Positions 16,301 to 24,068 of a stretch of 60,685 nt of DNA are shown piece by piece (position 1 is the stretch's first letter; the number at the start of each line of letters is the position of its first letter). The stretch spans positions 1 to 60,685 of the forward strand of contig CADCUB010000151.1 of assembly GCA_902805775.1 (NCBI GenBank). Direction: 5' to 3'. Below the pieces are notes generated by a model. That model was not told where the DNA came from. It searched no databases and worked only from the letters and a program-made list of their open reading frames with translations. Source of the stretch: an uncultured Frankineae bacterium (GTDB lineage: Bacteria; Actinomycetota; Actinomycetes; Mycobacteriales; SCTD01). The position numbers were made by a program, and so were the translations under genes.

Positions 16301-17527
16301 ATGAGCACTCGCCGTCGGGCACTCCGTCCCCAGGCCGTGCGTCGTCCACAGACCGCCTCGCGGCCGGCCTCATCCGGCTCCGGGCTGCCTAGCGTCCGCC
16401 GCGTGCGCCTGCGTCCTCGTCCGAGCTCCACCCTCCCGCAGCCGGCCGACCGGGTGCGGGGCCTGTTCGTGCCGGCGTCGCGAGGCTGGGTGCCGCCCGT
16501 CGAGCTGTCAGCGCGGGAGTCCCCGGCCGACGGGCGAGGGGCACAGGCCGACGGGCGGAGGGCGCTGGTGGACGGGCGGGAGGCGCTCGCCGACGGCCGT
16601 GGAGCACCGGCGGACGGGCAGGAGGCGCTGGCAGACGGTGGAGGTCAGGGGGACGGGGCGAGAGGCGAATACGCACCGGAGGCTCCCCTCGACGAGGGGC
16701 TCGGACCCGACGGACCCGTGCAGGCCGGCCTGTCCGCCGCCTCCTGGCACGCGGACGGACCACCGGGCCCCCGCGACGCCCGCTCCGGGGTGGCCGGACT
16801 GCTCGACGGGCGCCTGGACCCCGGGCGGCGAGGGGCCACCGCGCTCGTCGTCGCCGCCCTCCTGGCGGCGCTGGTCGCCACCGTCGTGGTGCTCGCCGGC
16901 CGCCCCCGAGAGGTCGTGGTGCCGGACGCCGCGCAGGTGACGCCGGAGGTCGTCGAGAGCGGCCTCCCACTTCCCGGCGCACCTGCCCCGAGGGGAGCCG
17001 GACCGACCGGCGCGGCTGCGCCGGGCGGCGGCGCTGCGGCGCCGGCCCCAGGAGGCGCAGCGCCAGCGCAGGGCGCCGCGGGTGAGGTCGTGGTCGCCGT
17101 GGCGGGCAAGGTGGCCAGACCCGGACTCGTGCGGCTGCCTGCCGGCAGCAGGGTCGACGACGCCCTGCGTGCCGCCGGAGGTCCGCTCCCCGGCGCCGAC
17201 GTGGGGCTGCTGAACGTCGCCCGCAGGCTCGTCGACGGCGAGCAGGTGCTGGTGGGCGTCGACCCGCCACCGGGCACGCCGGTCGGTCCTGGCGCCGGTG
17301 CACCGCCCCTTGCCACCGGAGCAGCTCCGGCGGCCGGGCCGCTCGACCTCAACGCCGCGACAGCGGGAGACCTGGATGCTCTCCCTGGCATCGGCCCGGT
17401 CCTCGCCCAGCGCATCGTCGACTGGCGCACCGAGCACGGCCGGTTCGCCAGCGTCGAGCAGCTGCGCGAGGTGACCGGGATCGGCGAGAGCAAGTACGCC
17501 GACCTGGCGGACCGGGTGAGGGTGTAG
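16301..17527 (+). CDS. comEA: Competence protein ComEA with long repeat-containing N-terminus
   Basis: DNA-binding component of the natural transformation uptake machinery. Residues 1-180 are a disordered Arg/Gly-rich region with about five 7-residue repeats of type ADGRGAQ (16526-16640). A membrane helix (ALVVAALLAALVATVVVLAG) is followed by a Pro/Ala/Gly linker, a SLBB domain (VVVAVAGKVARPGLVRLPAG) and a terminal helix-hairpin-helix pair (LDLNAATAGDLDALPGIGPV, VTGIGESKYADLADRV). At 408 residues it is longer than typical ComEA because of the cytoplasmic extension. ATG 16301 has an AGGTGG site. comEC overlaps its stop by one base. Confidence 0.88.
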   Translation: MSTRRRALRPQAVRRPQTASRPASSGSGLPSVRRVRLRPRPSSTLPQPADRVRGLFVPASRGWVPPVELSARESPADGRGAQADGRRALVDGREALADGRGAPADGQEALADGGGQGDGARGEYAPEAPLDEGLGPDGPVQAGLSAASWHADGPPGPRDARSGVAGLLDGRLDPGRRGATALVVAALLAALVATVVVLAGRPREVVVPDAAQVTPEVVESGLPLPGAPAPRGAGPTGAAAPGGGAAAPAPGGAAPAQGAAGEVVVAVAGKVARPGLVRLPAGSRVDDALRAAGGPLPGADVGLLNVARRLVDGEQVLVGVDPPPGTPVGPGAGAPPLATGAAPAAGPLDLNAATAGDLDALPGIGPVLAQRIVDWRTEHGRFASVEQLREVTGIGESKYADLADRVRV

Positions 17528-19869
17528 TGCCCGTCCTGCCCCGGGCCGGTGAGCCGCTCGACCTCCGGCTCGTCCCCGCCGCCCTCGCCGTCTGGCTTGT
17601 GGCCTGGCAGGGGCGGCTGGTCCCGCCGCGACTGCTGCTGCTTGCCGGGGTCCTCGCTGCACTCACCTCCGCCGTCCTGCTCCTGGGTCGCGTCCGGGGC
17701 AGGCTGCTGGTCCTGGCCGCGGCCGCCGGCTGCGCGGCCGCCTCCGCCCTGGTGACCGGCGTGCACACCAGCTCGCGCACCACAGGTCCGCTCGCGCTGG
17801 CCGCCTCCGCCGAGGCGGCGGTGACCGTCGACGCGGTGCTCACCGACGACCCGCGACGGGTCGCGCACGGCGCGCGTCCGGGTCCGGACCTGGTCGTGGC
17901 CCGCCTGCGCGTCGTGGAGCTGCGCGCCGCGGGACGTGTCCACCGACTGCGGGCCCCCGTGGTGCTGCTGTCGTCGGAGCAGGCCTGGCTGTCCCTGCTG
18001 CCCAGCGTGCGCGTGCGGGTGCAGGGACGCCTGCGGCCTCCCGAGCCGGGGGACGACGTCGCCGCCGTGCTGTCCGGACGCGGACCACCGGTGGTCCTGG
18101 ACGGGCCGTCAGCAGTGCAGCGGGTGGCAGGTCACCTCAGGGCCGGCCTGCGGCGGGCGGTGGCCCCGCTCCCCGCTGCCGAGCGCGGGCTCCTCCCCGG
18201 GCTCGTGGTCGGCGACACCAGCCGACTGGACGCCGACCTGCGGGAGGACTTCCGCACGGTGGGGCTGACGCACCTGACGGCGGTGTCCGGCACGAACGTC
18301 GCGATCGTGACGGGTGCCGTCCTGCTGCTGGGGCGCCGGATCGGGGTCGGCCTGCGCACCGGTCCGGTGCTGGCGGCAGTCGCGCTCGCCGGCTTCGTGG
18401 TCCTGGCTCGTCCCTCCCCGAGTGTGCTGCGGGCGGCCGTGATGGGCGTCGTCGGGCTCGTCGCGCTGTCCTCCGGCAACCGCAAGGCGGCCATGCCCGC
18501 CCTCGCAGCGGCGGTGGTCGTGCTCGTGCTGTGGGACCCGGACCTGGCCGCCTCGCCGGGCTTCGCGCTGTCGGTGCTGGCGACCGCAGGGCTGCTGGTC
18601 TTCGCTCCGGGCTGGCGTGAGGCGATGGCCCGGCGCATGCCGGGCTGGCTGGCGGACGCGCTGGCCGTGCCGGCGGCCGCGCAGGTCGCCTGCGGGCCCG
18701 TGGTCGTGGCGCTGTCGTCCTCGCTGGGTCTGCTGTCGGTGCCGGCGAACCTGCTGGCCGTGCCGGCGGTCGCGCCCGCGACCGTGGCCGGTGTCGCGGC
18801 GGCGCTGCTCGCGCCGGTCAGCCTGCCCGCCGCCCAGGCGGTGGCATGGCTGGGGTGGCCGCCGACGGCCTGGCTGGTGCTGGTGGCGCGGACGGGCGCC
18901 CGCCTGCCCGGCGCCAGCCTGCCGTGGCCGTCGGGCCTGCGCGGTGCGCTGCTGCTCGCGGTCCTGACCGCCGTCGCCCTCCTGGCGCTGCGGCACCGCA
19001 CGTGGCGCCGCCTGGTCGCCGCGTGCACCGCCGGCGCGGCCCTGTCGACGACGGTCCTGGCCGTGAGCAGGCCGTCCTGGCCGCCACCCGACTGGTTCCT
19101 CGTCGCCTGCGACGTCGGGCAGGGGGACGCCCTGGTCCTGGCTGCAGGTCCGGGCAGCGCGGTGGTCGTCGACGCGGGACCCGACCCGGCTCTGGTCGAC
19201 CGGTGCCTGTCCCGCCTGGGGATCGACCACGTGCCGCTCGTCCTGCTCACCCACGACCACGCCGACCACGTGGACGGGCTCCCTGGCGTCCTGCGCGGAC
19301 GTCGGGTCAGCGCCGTGCAGGTCGGACCGCTCGACGAGCCGGCCTACCAGGCTCGTGAGGTCGCGGAGCTGGTCCGTGCCGCCGGTGCCGACCTGGGCCG
19401 ACCGGCCCTCGGCGAGCAGCGCAGCGTCGGCGAGCTGTCGTGGGAGGTGGTCGCACCGGGCCGTCCCTTCTCCGGCACGTCGTCGGACCCCAACAACAGC
19501 TCGCTGGTCGTGCGGCTCACCGTCGGACGCACGACCGTGCTGCTCACGGGCGACGTCGAGCCGGAGGCGCAGCGCGACCTGCTGGACCGCGGCGTCGACG
19601 TGCGCGCCGACGTGCTGAAGGTCCCGCACCACGGCAGCGGTGCGCAGGAGGCGGCCTTCCTCGACGCGGTGGACCCTTCGGTCGTCCTGACGTCGGTGGG
19701 GGCCGAGAACACCTACGGCCACCCCTCGGACCGGACGCTGTCCCGGCTCGTGCGCCGCGGAGCGCGGTCCTACCGCACCGACCTGCACGGCGACATCGCC
19801 CTGACCTCCCGCAGCGGGCACCTGGGTGTCGTGACCCGGCGGCGGGCAGCAGCCGAGGCGCGGCCATGA
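17527..19869 (+). CDS. comEC: ComEC/Rec2 DNA-uptake channel protein
   Basis: Membrane channel for single-stranded DNA entry in transformation. The N-terminal region has several membrane helices and an OB-like segment, then the Competence domain with GLVVGDTSRLDADLREDFRTVG and LTHLTAVSGTNVAIV. More helices follow and then a C-terminal metallo-beta-lactamase-like nuclease domain with DVGQGDALVL, the metal-binding LTHDHADHVDG and VPHHGSGAQEAAF. At 780 residues it is a full-length fusion. GTG 17527 overlaps the comEA stop. Metal ligands look intact, so the nuclease may be active. Confidence 0.93.
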   Translation: MPVLPRAGEPLDLRLVPAALAVWLVAWQGRLVPPRLLLLAGVLAALTSAVLLLGRVRGRLLVLAAAAGCAAASALVTGVHTSSRTTGPLALAASAEAAVTVDAVLTDDPRRVAHGARPGPDLVVARLRVVELRAAGRVHRLRAPVVLLSSEQAWLSLLPSVRVRVQGRLRPPEPGDDVAAVLSGRGPPVVLDGPSAVQRVAGHLRAGLRRAVAPLPAAERGLLPGLVVGDTSRLDADLREDFRTVGLTHLTAVSGTNVAIVTGAVLLLGRRIGVGLRTGPVLAAVALAGFVVLARPSPSVLRAAVMGVVGLVALSSGNRKAAMPALAAAVVVLVLWDPDLAASPGFALSVLATAGLLVFAPGWREAMARRMPGWLADALAVPAAAQVACGPVVVALSSSLGLLSVPANLLAVPAVAPATVAGVAAALLAPVSLPAAQAVAWLGWPPTAWLVLVARTGARLPGASLPWPSGLRGALLLAVLTAVALLALRHRTWRRLVAACTAGAALSTTVLAVSRPSWPPPDWFLVACDVGQGDALVLAAGPGSAVVVDAGPDPALVDRCLSRLGIDHVPLVLLTHDHADHVDGLPGVLRGRRVSAVQVGPLDEPAYQAREVAELVRAAGADLGRPALGEQRSVGELSWEVVAPGRPFSGTSSDPNNSSLVVRLTVGRTTVLLTGDVEPEAQRDLLDRGVDVRADVLKVPHHGSGAQEAAFLDAVDPSVVLTSVGAENTYGHPSDRTLSRLVRRGARSYRTDLHGDIALTSRSGHLGVVTRRRAAAEARP

Positions 19870-19906
19870 CCTCCCGGGGTCCGCCTCGCAGACGGCACCC
19901 GGTGCG

Positions 19907-20038
19907 TCATCCCGGGTCCCGGCAGACCTGGACCTCGCGTCGGTCCGACCGGAGGTCGGCGCGGAACAGCACCCGGGACCCGTCCGTACGGTGGCGCATC
20001 TCGACCTCCGCTGCCCGGTCGTACGAGCGCGCCTCCAC
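19907..20038 (-). CDS. Possible small protein, 43 residues, unknown
   Basis: Minus-strand frame starting at GTG 20036-20038 and ending at TGA 19907-19909. It reads VEARSYDRAAEVEMRHRTDG and then SRVLFRADLRSDRREVQVCR, with about 90 % G or C at third positions, unlike the arginine-heavy reading on the plus strand. The frame stays open upstream to about 20120 but lacks a good start and ribosome site, so a longer N-terminus starting at CTG is possible. It fills an otherwise empty gap between comEC and the methyltransferase gene. No family is recognised. Confidence 0.35.
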   Translation of the reverse strand: MEARSYDRAAEVEMRHRTDGSRVLFRADLRSDRREVQVCRDPG

Positions 20039-20124
20039 GCGGCCGTGCCCATCGCCCGCGGCGGCGCCGACCGGGATCAGCGACCCCCGTCCGGGGAGGT
20101 GCTGACCTCGCCGGCATCGCCCAG

Positions 20125-20184
20125 TGACCGGGGCCGGTGACCGGGGCCGGTGACCGGTGCCGGTGGCCGGTGGTCGGTGGCCGG
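20125..20184. repeat. Short tandem repeats (13-bp then 7-bp units)
   Basis: Three 13-bp units of type TGACCGGGGCCGG (20125-20137, 20138-20150, 20151-20163) run into three 7-bp units TGGCCGG/TGGTCGG. The array is intergenic, upstream of the methyltransferase gene and of the small minus-strand frame. Confidence 0.75.
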
Positions 20185-20357
20185 GGGCGAGGTCCGGTGA
20201 AGGGGGGCCGGCAGCAGCCGTGGTCGAGCGCCCCGACCTCCCGCGTCCGCCGCTCCGGACTGCCGACCGGACGAGTCAGAGGTGCCAGGCTCCTCAGCGG
20301 ACCCGGCACCGGCGCCGTCCGACGTAGCCTGCGGACGACACCCGACAGGAGGTCCGC

Positions 20358-21101
20358 GTGGGCACAGCCCGGCCGGCCAGGCGGACCGGCCGTGCCCCGA
20401 TCGGCCGCGGGGCAGACCGCGCGGCGGACCGCGGGGCAGACCGCGCGGCGGACCGGGAGGCGGACCGGGAGCTGGTCCTGACCCGGACCCGACTGGCCCG
20501 GCCGGCGGTGGTGCCGGAGCTGCAGCTGCACCTCGCCGACGACATGGAGCACGTCTGGGCGGGACTGCAGGCCGAGCTCGACGACGCGACGCTGCCGCCG
20601 CCGTTCTGGGCCTTCGCCTGGCTGGGCGGGCAGGCCGTGGCCCGCCACGTCCTGGACGTGCCGGAGCAGGTCGCCGGCAGGCGGGTGCTCGACCTCGCCG
20701 CCGGCTCAGGACTGTGCGGCCTGGCGGCTCTGCTCGCCGGCGCCGCCGAGGTCACGTCGGTCGACGTCGACCCCGTCGCCGTCACGGCCGCCCGCCTGAA
20801 CGCGGAGGTCAACGGGCTGCCGCTGCTCGTGCAGCGGGTCGACGTGCTGGCGCAGCCGCCGCCCGCCGTCGACATCGTCCTGGCGGGCGACGTCTTCTAC
20901 GACGCGGCGATGGCGGCTCGCGTCGAGCCCTGGCTGCTCGCCGCGCACCAGGCGGGAGTCCGCGTCCTGGTCGGCGATCCCGGTCGCCACTACCTCCCCC
21001 GCCCGGCGCTGCGCGAGGTGGCGGCGTACGACATCCCCACCACGCGCGAGCTCGAGGGCGTGCTGGTCCGGACCACCCGGGTCTACGCCGTCGGGCCCTG
21101 A
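20358..21101 (+). CDS. Class I SAM-dependent methyltransferase (METTL21/ETFB-KMT-like)
   Basis: Predicted protein or small-molecule methyltransferase. After a repetitive N-terminus (two 24-bp units encoding GADRAADR, 20409-20456) the fold begins with LPPPFWAFAWLGGQAVARH. The SAM-binding motif I is VLDLAAGSGLCGLAALLAG, followed by the acidic VTSVDVDPVA strand and DIVLAGDVFYD, typical of the group sometimes annotated as nicotinamide N-methyase or lysine methyltransferase. GTG 20358 has an AGGAGG site; a TAGCCT -10 lies at 20325-20330. The true core begins near residue 35. The substrate is unknown. Confidence 0.8.
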   Translation: MGTARPARRTGRAPIGRGADRAADRGADRAADREADRELVLTRTRLARPAVVPELQLHLADDMEHVWAGLQAELDDATLPPPFWAFAWLGGQAVARHVLDVPEQVAGRRVLDLAAGSGLCGLAALLAGAAEVTSVDVDPVAVTAARLNAEVNGLPLLVQRVDVLAQPPPAVDIVLAGDVFYDAAMAARVEPWLLAAHQAGVRVLVGDPGRHYLPRPALREVAAYDIPTTRELEGVLVRTTRVYAVGP

Positions 21102-21222
21102 GGGCAGGGGTGCGGCTGGTGCCGACCGGGCACCGCGGCGGCCCGGCCGGACCGCCCCGTCCCCCGACGTCGGCTCCACGAGACGTCTGCCCGCACCGCC
21201 CGCCGCCCGCCCCCAGCCCGGC

Positions 21223-21723
21223 TCAGCCGGCGCGCACCTCCCGCTCGAAGACGAGCTCGAGGCCGTCCTCCTCGTCCTCCTGCTCGCCGACGTGCCGGAA
21301 GCCGGCTCGGCGCACGACCGCCAGCGAGGCGGCGTTGTCGGGAGCGACGCTGGCCCGTACGACGCGGACGTCGGGGTCGGCTGCGGCCCGTACCAGGAGC
21401 GCCTGCAGCGCGGCGGAGGCGTGACCACGGCCGCGCAGCTCCGGGACCACCGTGTAGCCGACCTCGACCGTGCCGTGCTCGTCGGGTGGGCCGTGGAAGC
21501 CGGCGTGGCCGACGACCTCGTGGTCGACCACGACCGCCCGGACGATCCACGGACCGGCCGCCGGGTCCGCGCGGACCTGGTCGAGGCGCAACCGCCACAG
21601 CCAGCCCTCCTCCAGGAAGAAGTCCGGCAGCGGCAGGCCCGACACTGTGCGGGCTCGTGCGAGGTCGCCCTCGAGCAGGGCGGTCAGGACCGGCGGCGGC
21701 AGGGCGACGAGGGAGGCGGCCAC
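21223..21723 (-). CDS. GNAT-family N-acetyltransferase
   Basis: 166-residue acetyl-CoA-dependent acetyltransferase of the RimJ/RimL type. Visible signatures are VVDHEVVGHAGFHGPPDEHG, the VEVGYTVVPELRGRGHASAA acetyl-CoA loop, and the late VRASVAPDNAASLAVVRRAG segment typical of the family. It is a single gene convergent with the methyltransferase and divergent from holA, with only 80 bases to the latter. Its substrate could be a ribosomal protein terminus, an amino acid or a drug. Nothing in the context decides. Confidence 0.85.
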   Translation of the reverse strand: MAASLVALPPPVLTALLEGDLARARTVSGLPLPDFFLEEGWLWRLRLDQVRADPAAGPWIVRAVVVDHEVVGHAGFHGPPDEHGTVEVGYTVVPELRGRGHASAALQALLVRAAADPDVRVVRASVAPDNAASLAVVRRAGFRHVGEQEDEEDGLELVFEREVRAG

Positions 21724-21803
21724 GGCGCAGACCGTGCCTCCTCGGCGTGCCCGAGGGCAAGCGGAGCCGGAGCTCGCCGCCGCCTCCGTGGGACCATGGC
21801 AGC

Positions 21804-22772
21804 GTGCCCCCGGTCCCTCTCGTCCCCCTGACCGTCGTGGTCGGGGACGAGGACCTGCTGGTCGGTCGGGCGGTGTCGACCGTCGTGCGCGCTGCCCGCG
21901 AGCGGGACCCGGACGTCGACGTCCGGGACCTGACCGCGGCGGAGCTGCAGCACGGTGATCTGAGCGACGCGCTGAGCCCGTCGCTGTTCGGCGAGCGCCG
22001 GGTCCTGGTCGTGCGCGCCGCGCAGGACCTCGCCAAGGACGTCGCCGCCGAGCTGCTCGCCTGCCTCGACGACCCGCAGGACGAGGTGCACGTCGTCGTC
22101 CTGCACGCCGGAGGAGCCAAGGGCAAGGCGCTGCTGACGTCGCTGCTGGCCCGGTCGCCGCGGCGCGTCGACGCGCCGAAGGTGACCAAGCCGGGGGAGC
22201 GCCGCGACTTCGTCCGCCGGGAGCTCAAGGCGGACGGCAGGATCGTGGAGGAGGAAGCGGTCCTCGCGCTGGTCGAGGCCGTCGGCACCGACCTGCGCGA
22301 GCTGGCCTCGGCGGCCGGGCAGCTGCTCGCGGACCACGACGGGCCCCTCACCGTGGAGGTCGTCACGCGCTACCACCGCGGCCGGGCCGAGAGCTCGGGC
22401 TTCACGGTCGCCGACCGCGCCGTCGACGGCGACCTCGCCGGAGCGCTCGAGCTCGCCCGCTGGGGACAGAGCACCGGCCTGGCACCGGTGCTCGTGACGA
22501 GCGCGCTGGCCAGCACGCTGCGGTCGATGGCCCTGGTCGCGAGTGCCGGCCGCGTTCCGGCGCACCAGATCGCCGGGCAGCTCGGGATGCCGCCCTGGAA
22601 GGTCGAGAAGACCCAGCGCCAGGCCCGGGGCTGGCGCCCGGAGGGCCTGTCGGCGGCGCTGGCGGCGGTCGCGCGGGCGGACGCCGACGTGAAGGGCGCG
22701 GCCGCTGACCAGGGCTACGCCGTCGAACGGGTGCTGCTCGCGGTGGTCGAGGCCCGGCAGGCCGGCCGGTGA
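21804..22772 (+). CDS. holA: DNA polymerase III delta subunit
   Basis: Clamp-loader subunit that opens the beta sliding clamp. At 322 residues it starts PLVPLTVVVGDEDLLVGRAV and contains ELQHGDLSDALSPSLFGERR, KLTKPGERRDFVRRE-like and VGTDLRELASAAGQLL segments, all typical of HolA. GTG 21804 is chosen because a GACCAT -10-like box ends 6 bases before it, as in leaderless genes. The open frame extends upstream but overlaps the divergent acetyltransferase. Position between comEC and rpsT matches the usual actinobacterial order. Confidence 0.88.
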   Translation: MPPVPLVPLTVVVGDEDLLVGRAVSTVVRAARERDPDVDVRDLTAAELQHGDLSDALSPSLFGERRVLVVRAAQDLAKDVAAELLACLDDPQDEVHVVVLHAGGAKGKALLTSLLARSPRRVDAPKVTKPGERRDFVRRELKADGRIVEEEAVLALVEAVGTDLRELASAAGQLLADHDGPLTVEVVTRYHRGRAESSGFTVADRAVDGDLAGALELARWGQSTGLAPVLVTSALASTLRSMALVASAGRVPAHQIAGQLGMPPWKVEKTQRQARGWRPEGLSAALAAVARADADVKGAAADQGYAVERVLLAVVEARQAGR

Positions 22773-22958
22773 CCCGCCGACCAGCGGGCGCTGATGACGG
22801 GGCAGTGCGGCCGGTGATCACCGCGCAGGCCAGCCGGTGAGCGCCTGTCAGCCGCCCCGACAACCCCTCCCCAGGACAACGACCGCCGATCCTGGACCGG
22901 TACACGCCGACGGCGCCGGCCCCGCTGGGGACCGACGCCGTCGAGAGGCGGGGGAGGG

Positions 22959-23225
22959 CTAGCCGGCGAGCCCGGCGGTGCGCTTGGCCATGGCCGACTT
23001 GCGGTTGGCCGCCTGGTTGGCGTGGATGACGCCCTTGCTCGCGGCCTTGTCGAGGGCCTTGCTCGCGTCACGCATGTGCGTGGTGGCGGCGTCGACGTCG
23101 CCGGCCGCGGCGGCCTCGCGGTACTTGCGGATGGCCGTCTTGAGCGAGGACTTGACCGACTTGTTGCGCAGGCGCGCCTTCTCGTTGGTCTTGATGCGCT
23201 TGATCTGCGACTTGATGTTCGCCAC
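22959..23225 (-). CDS. rpsT: 30S ribosomal protein S20
   Basis: 88-residue basic ribosomal protein that binds 16S rRNA. It begins [20 protein letters not shown] and ends with the conserved [20 protein letters not shown] segment. The start is GTG 23225 with a GAGGAC ribosome site. It is transcribed alone, convergent to holA, from a TATCGT -10 box about 115 bases upstream (23338-23343). The long leader contains a strong hairpin at 23292-23310. Confidence 0.97.
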   Translation of the reverse strand: MANIKSQIKRIKTNEKARLRNKSVKSSLKTAIRKYREAAAAGDVDAATTHMRDASKALDKAASKGVIHANQAANRKSAMAKRTAGLAG

Positions 23226-23291
23226 GCTGCGTCGTCCTCAGTCCTGATCGGGGGCTCGTGCTGCCGGGGAGTGCTGGCAGGCGTGCGGGGG

Positions 23292-23343
23292 GCCCGCCGC
23301 CGGGGCGGGCATGCCGGACCGCACGCGTTCGCCAGCCACGATA
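23292..23343 (-). promoter_or_regulatory. rpsT promoter and structured leader
   Basis: On the minus strand a TATCGT -10 box lies at 23338-23343. Downstream in the predicted 5' untranslated region is a perfect hairpin GCCCGCC-ccggc-GGCGGGC (23292-23310). S20 regulates its own translation in E. coli, so a structured leader could serve a similar purpose here. That role is inferred only. Confidence 0.4.
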
Positions 23344-23405
23344 GCAGCCGGCGGTGCCGCCTCCCGGGTCGCGACGAACGGGTCCGCTCGACCCCGGCGC
23401 GCCGG

Positions 23406-24068
23406 TCACGGGCTCAGTGGCGAGCTGCCCAGTCCGGCGTCGCGCGCCCGGGCCACCGCCTCGGCGCGCCCGGCCACCTGCAGCTTGGCGAAGACGTTGG
23501 AGACGTGGTTGCGCACGGTCTTGTCCGACACGACGAGCCGGCGGGCGATCTCGGCGTTGGTCAGGCCGCGGGCGACGAGGTCGAGGATCTCGCGCTCGCG
23601 CTCGGTCAGGCCGGGGAACGGGTCGAGGGCGGCGGCCGCGCCGGGACCCGCGGCGAAGAAGGCCAGCACGCGGCCGGCGATCCCGGCGCTGAACACCACC
23701 TCCCCGTGCGCCACCGCGTGCAGCGCCCGGGCGATCTCCGCGCGGTCCGCGCCCTTGAGCAGGTAGCCGCGAGCACCGGCCCGTACGGCGGCGAACACCG
23801 AGTCGTCGCCCTCGAGCATCGTGAGCACGAGGACCGCGACGGACGGCAGGCCGGCCGTGATCTGCCGGGTGGCGTCGATGCCGTTGAGCACCGGCATGTG
23901 CAGGTCCATGACGACCACGTCGGGCACCAGCTCGGTGGCGACCCGGACCGCCTCCTGCCCGTCCCCCGCCTCGCCGACGACCTCGACGTCGGACATCGCG
24001 CTCATCGCGGTGACCAGGCCCTCCCGGTACAGCGGGTGGTCGTCGACGACCACGACGCGCAGCGGCAT
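23406..24068 (-). CDS. NarL/LuxR-family response regulator
   Basis: 220 residues. The receiver domain has D9/D10 (VVVDDHPLYREGL), phospho-acceptor D55 in VVVMDLHMP, and the conserved LTM and K of YLLKGA. A LuxR-type helix-turn-helix follows (LTEREREILDLVARGLTNAEIARRL and SDKTVRNHVSNVFAKLQV). Its ATG overlaps the stop of the histidine kinase by one base, so the two form a two-component system. The regulated genes are unknown. The two divergent membrane-protein genes upstream are possible targets. Confidence 0.94.
   Translation of the reverse strand: MPLRVVVVDDHPLYREGLVTAMSAMSDVEVVGEAGDGQEAVRVATELVPDVVVMDLHMPVLNGIDATRQITAGLPSVAVLVLTMLEGDDSVFAAVRAGARGYLLKGADRAEIARALHAVAHGEVVFSAGIAGRVLAFFAAGPGAAAALDPFPGLTEREREILDLVARGLTNAEIARRLVVSDKTVRNHVSNVFAKLQVAGRAEAVARARDAGLGSSPLSP

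Noticed and set aside
19866-20105. Plus-strand ORF overlapping the comEC stop by ATGA
   Set aside because: The 79-residue product is extremely Arg/Ser/Pro-rich with weaker third-position GC. The minus-strand frame in the same bases looks more like a protein.
22773-22958. Possible gene or RNA between holA and rpsT
   Set aside because: Only diverged short repeats around CCGGTGA are visible. No frame or stable structure was found.
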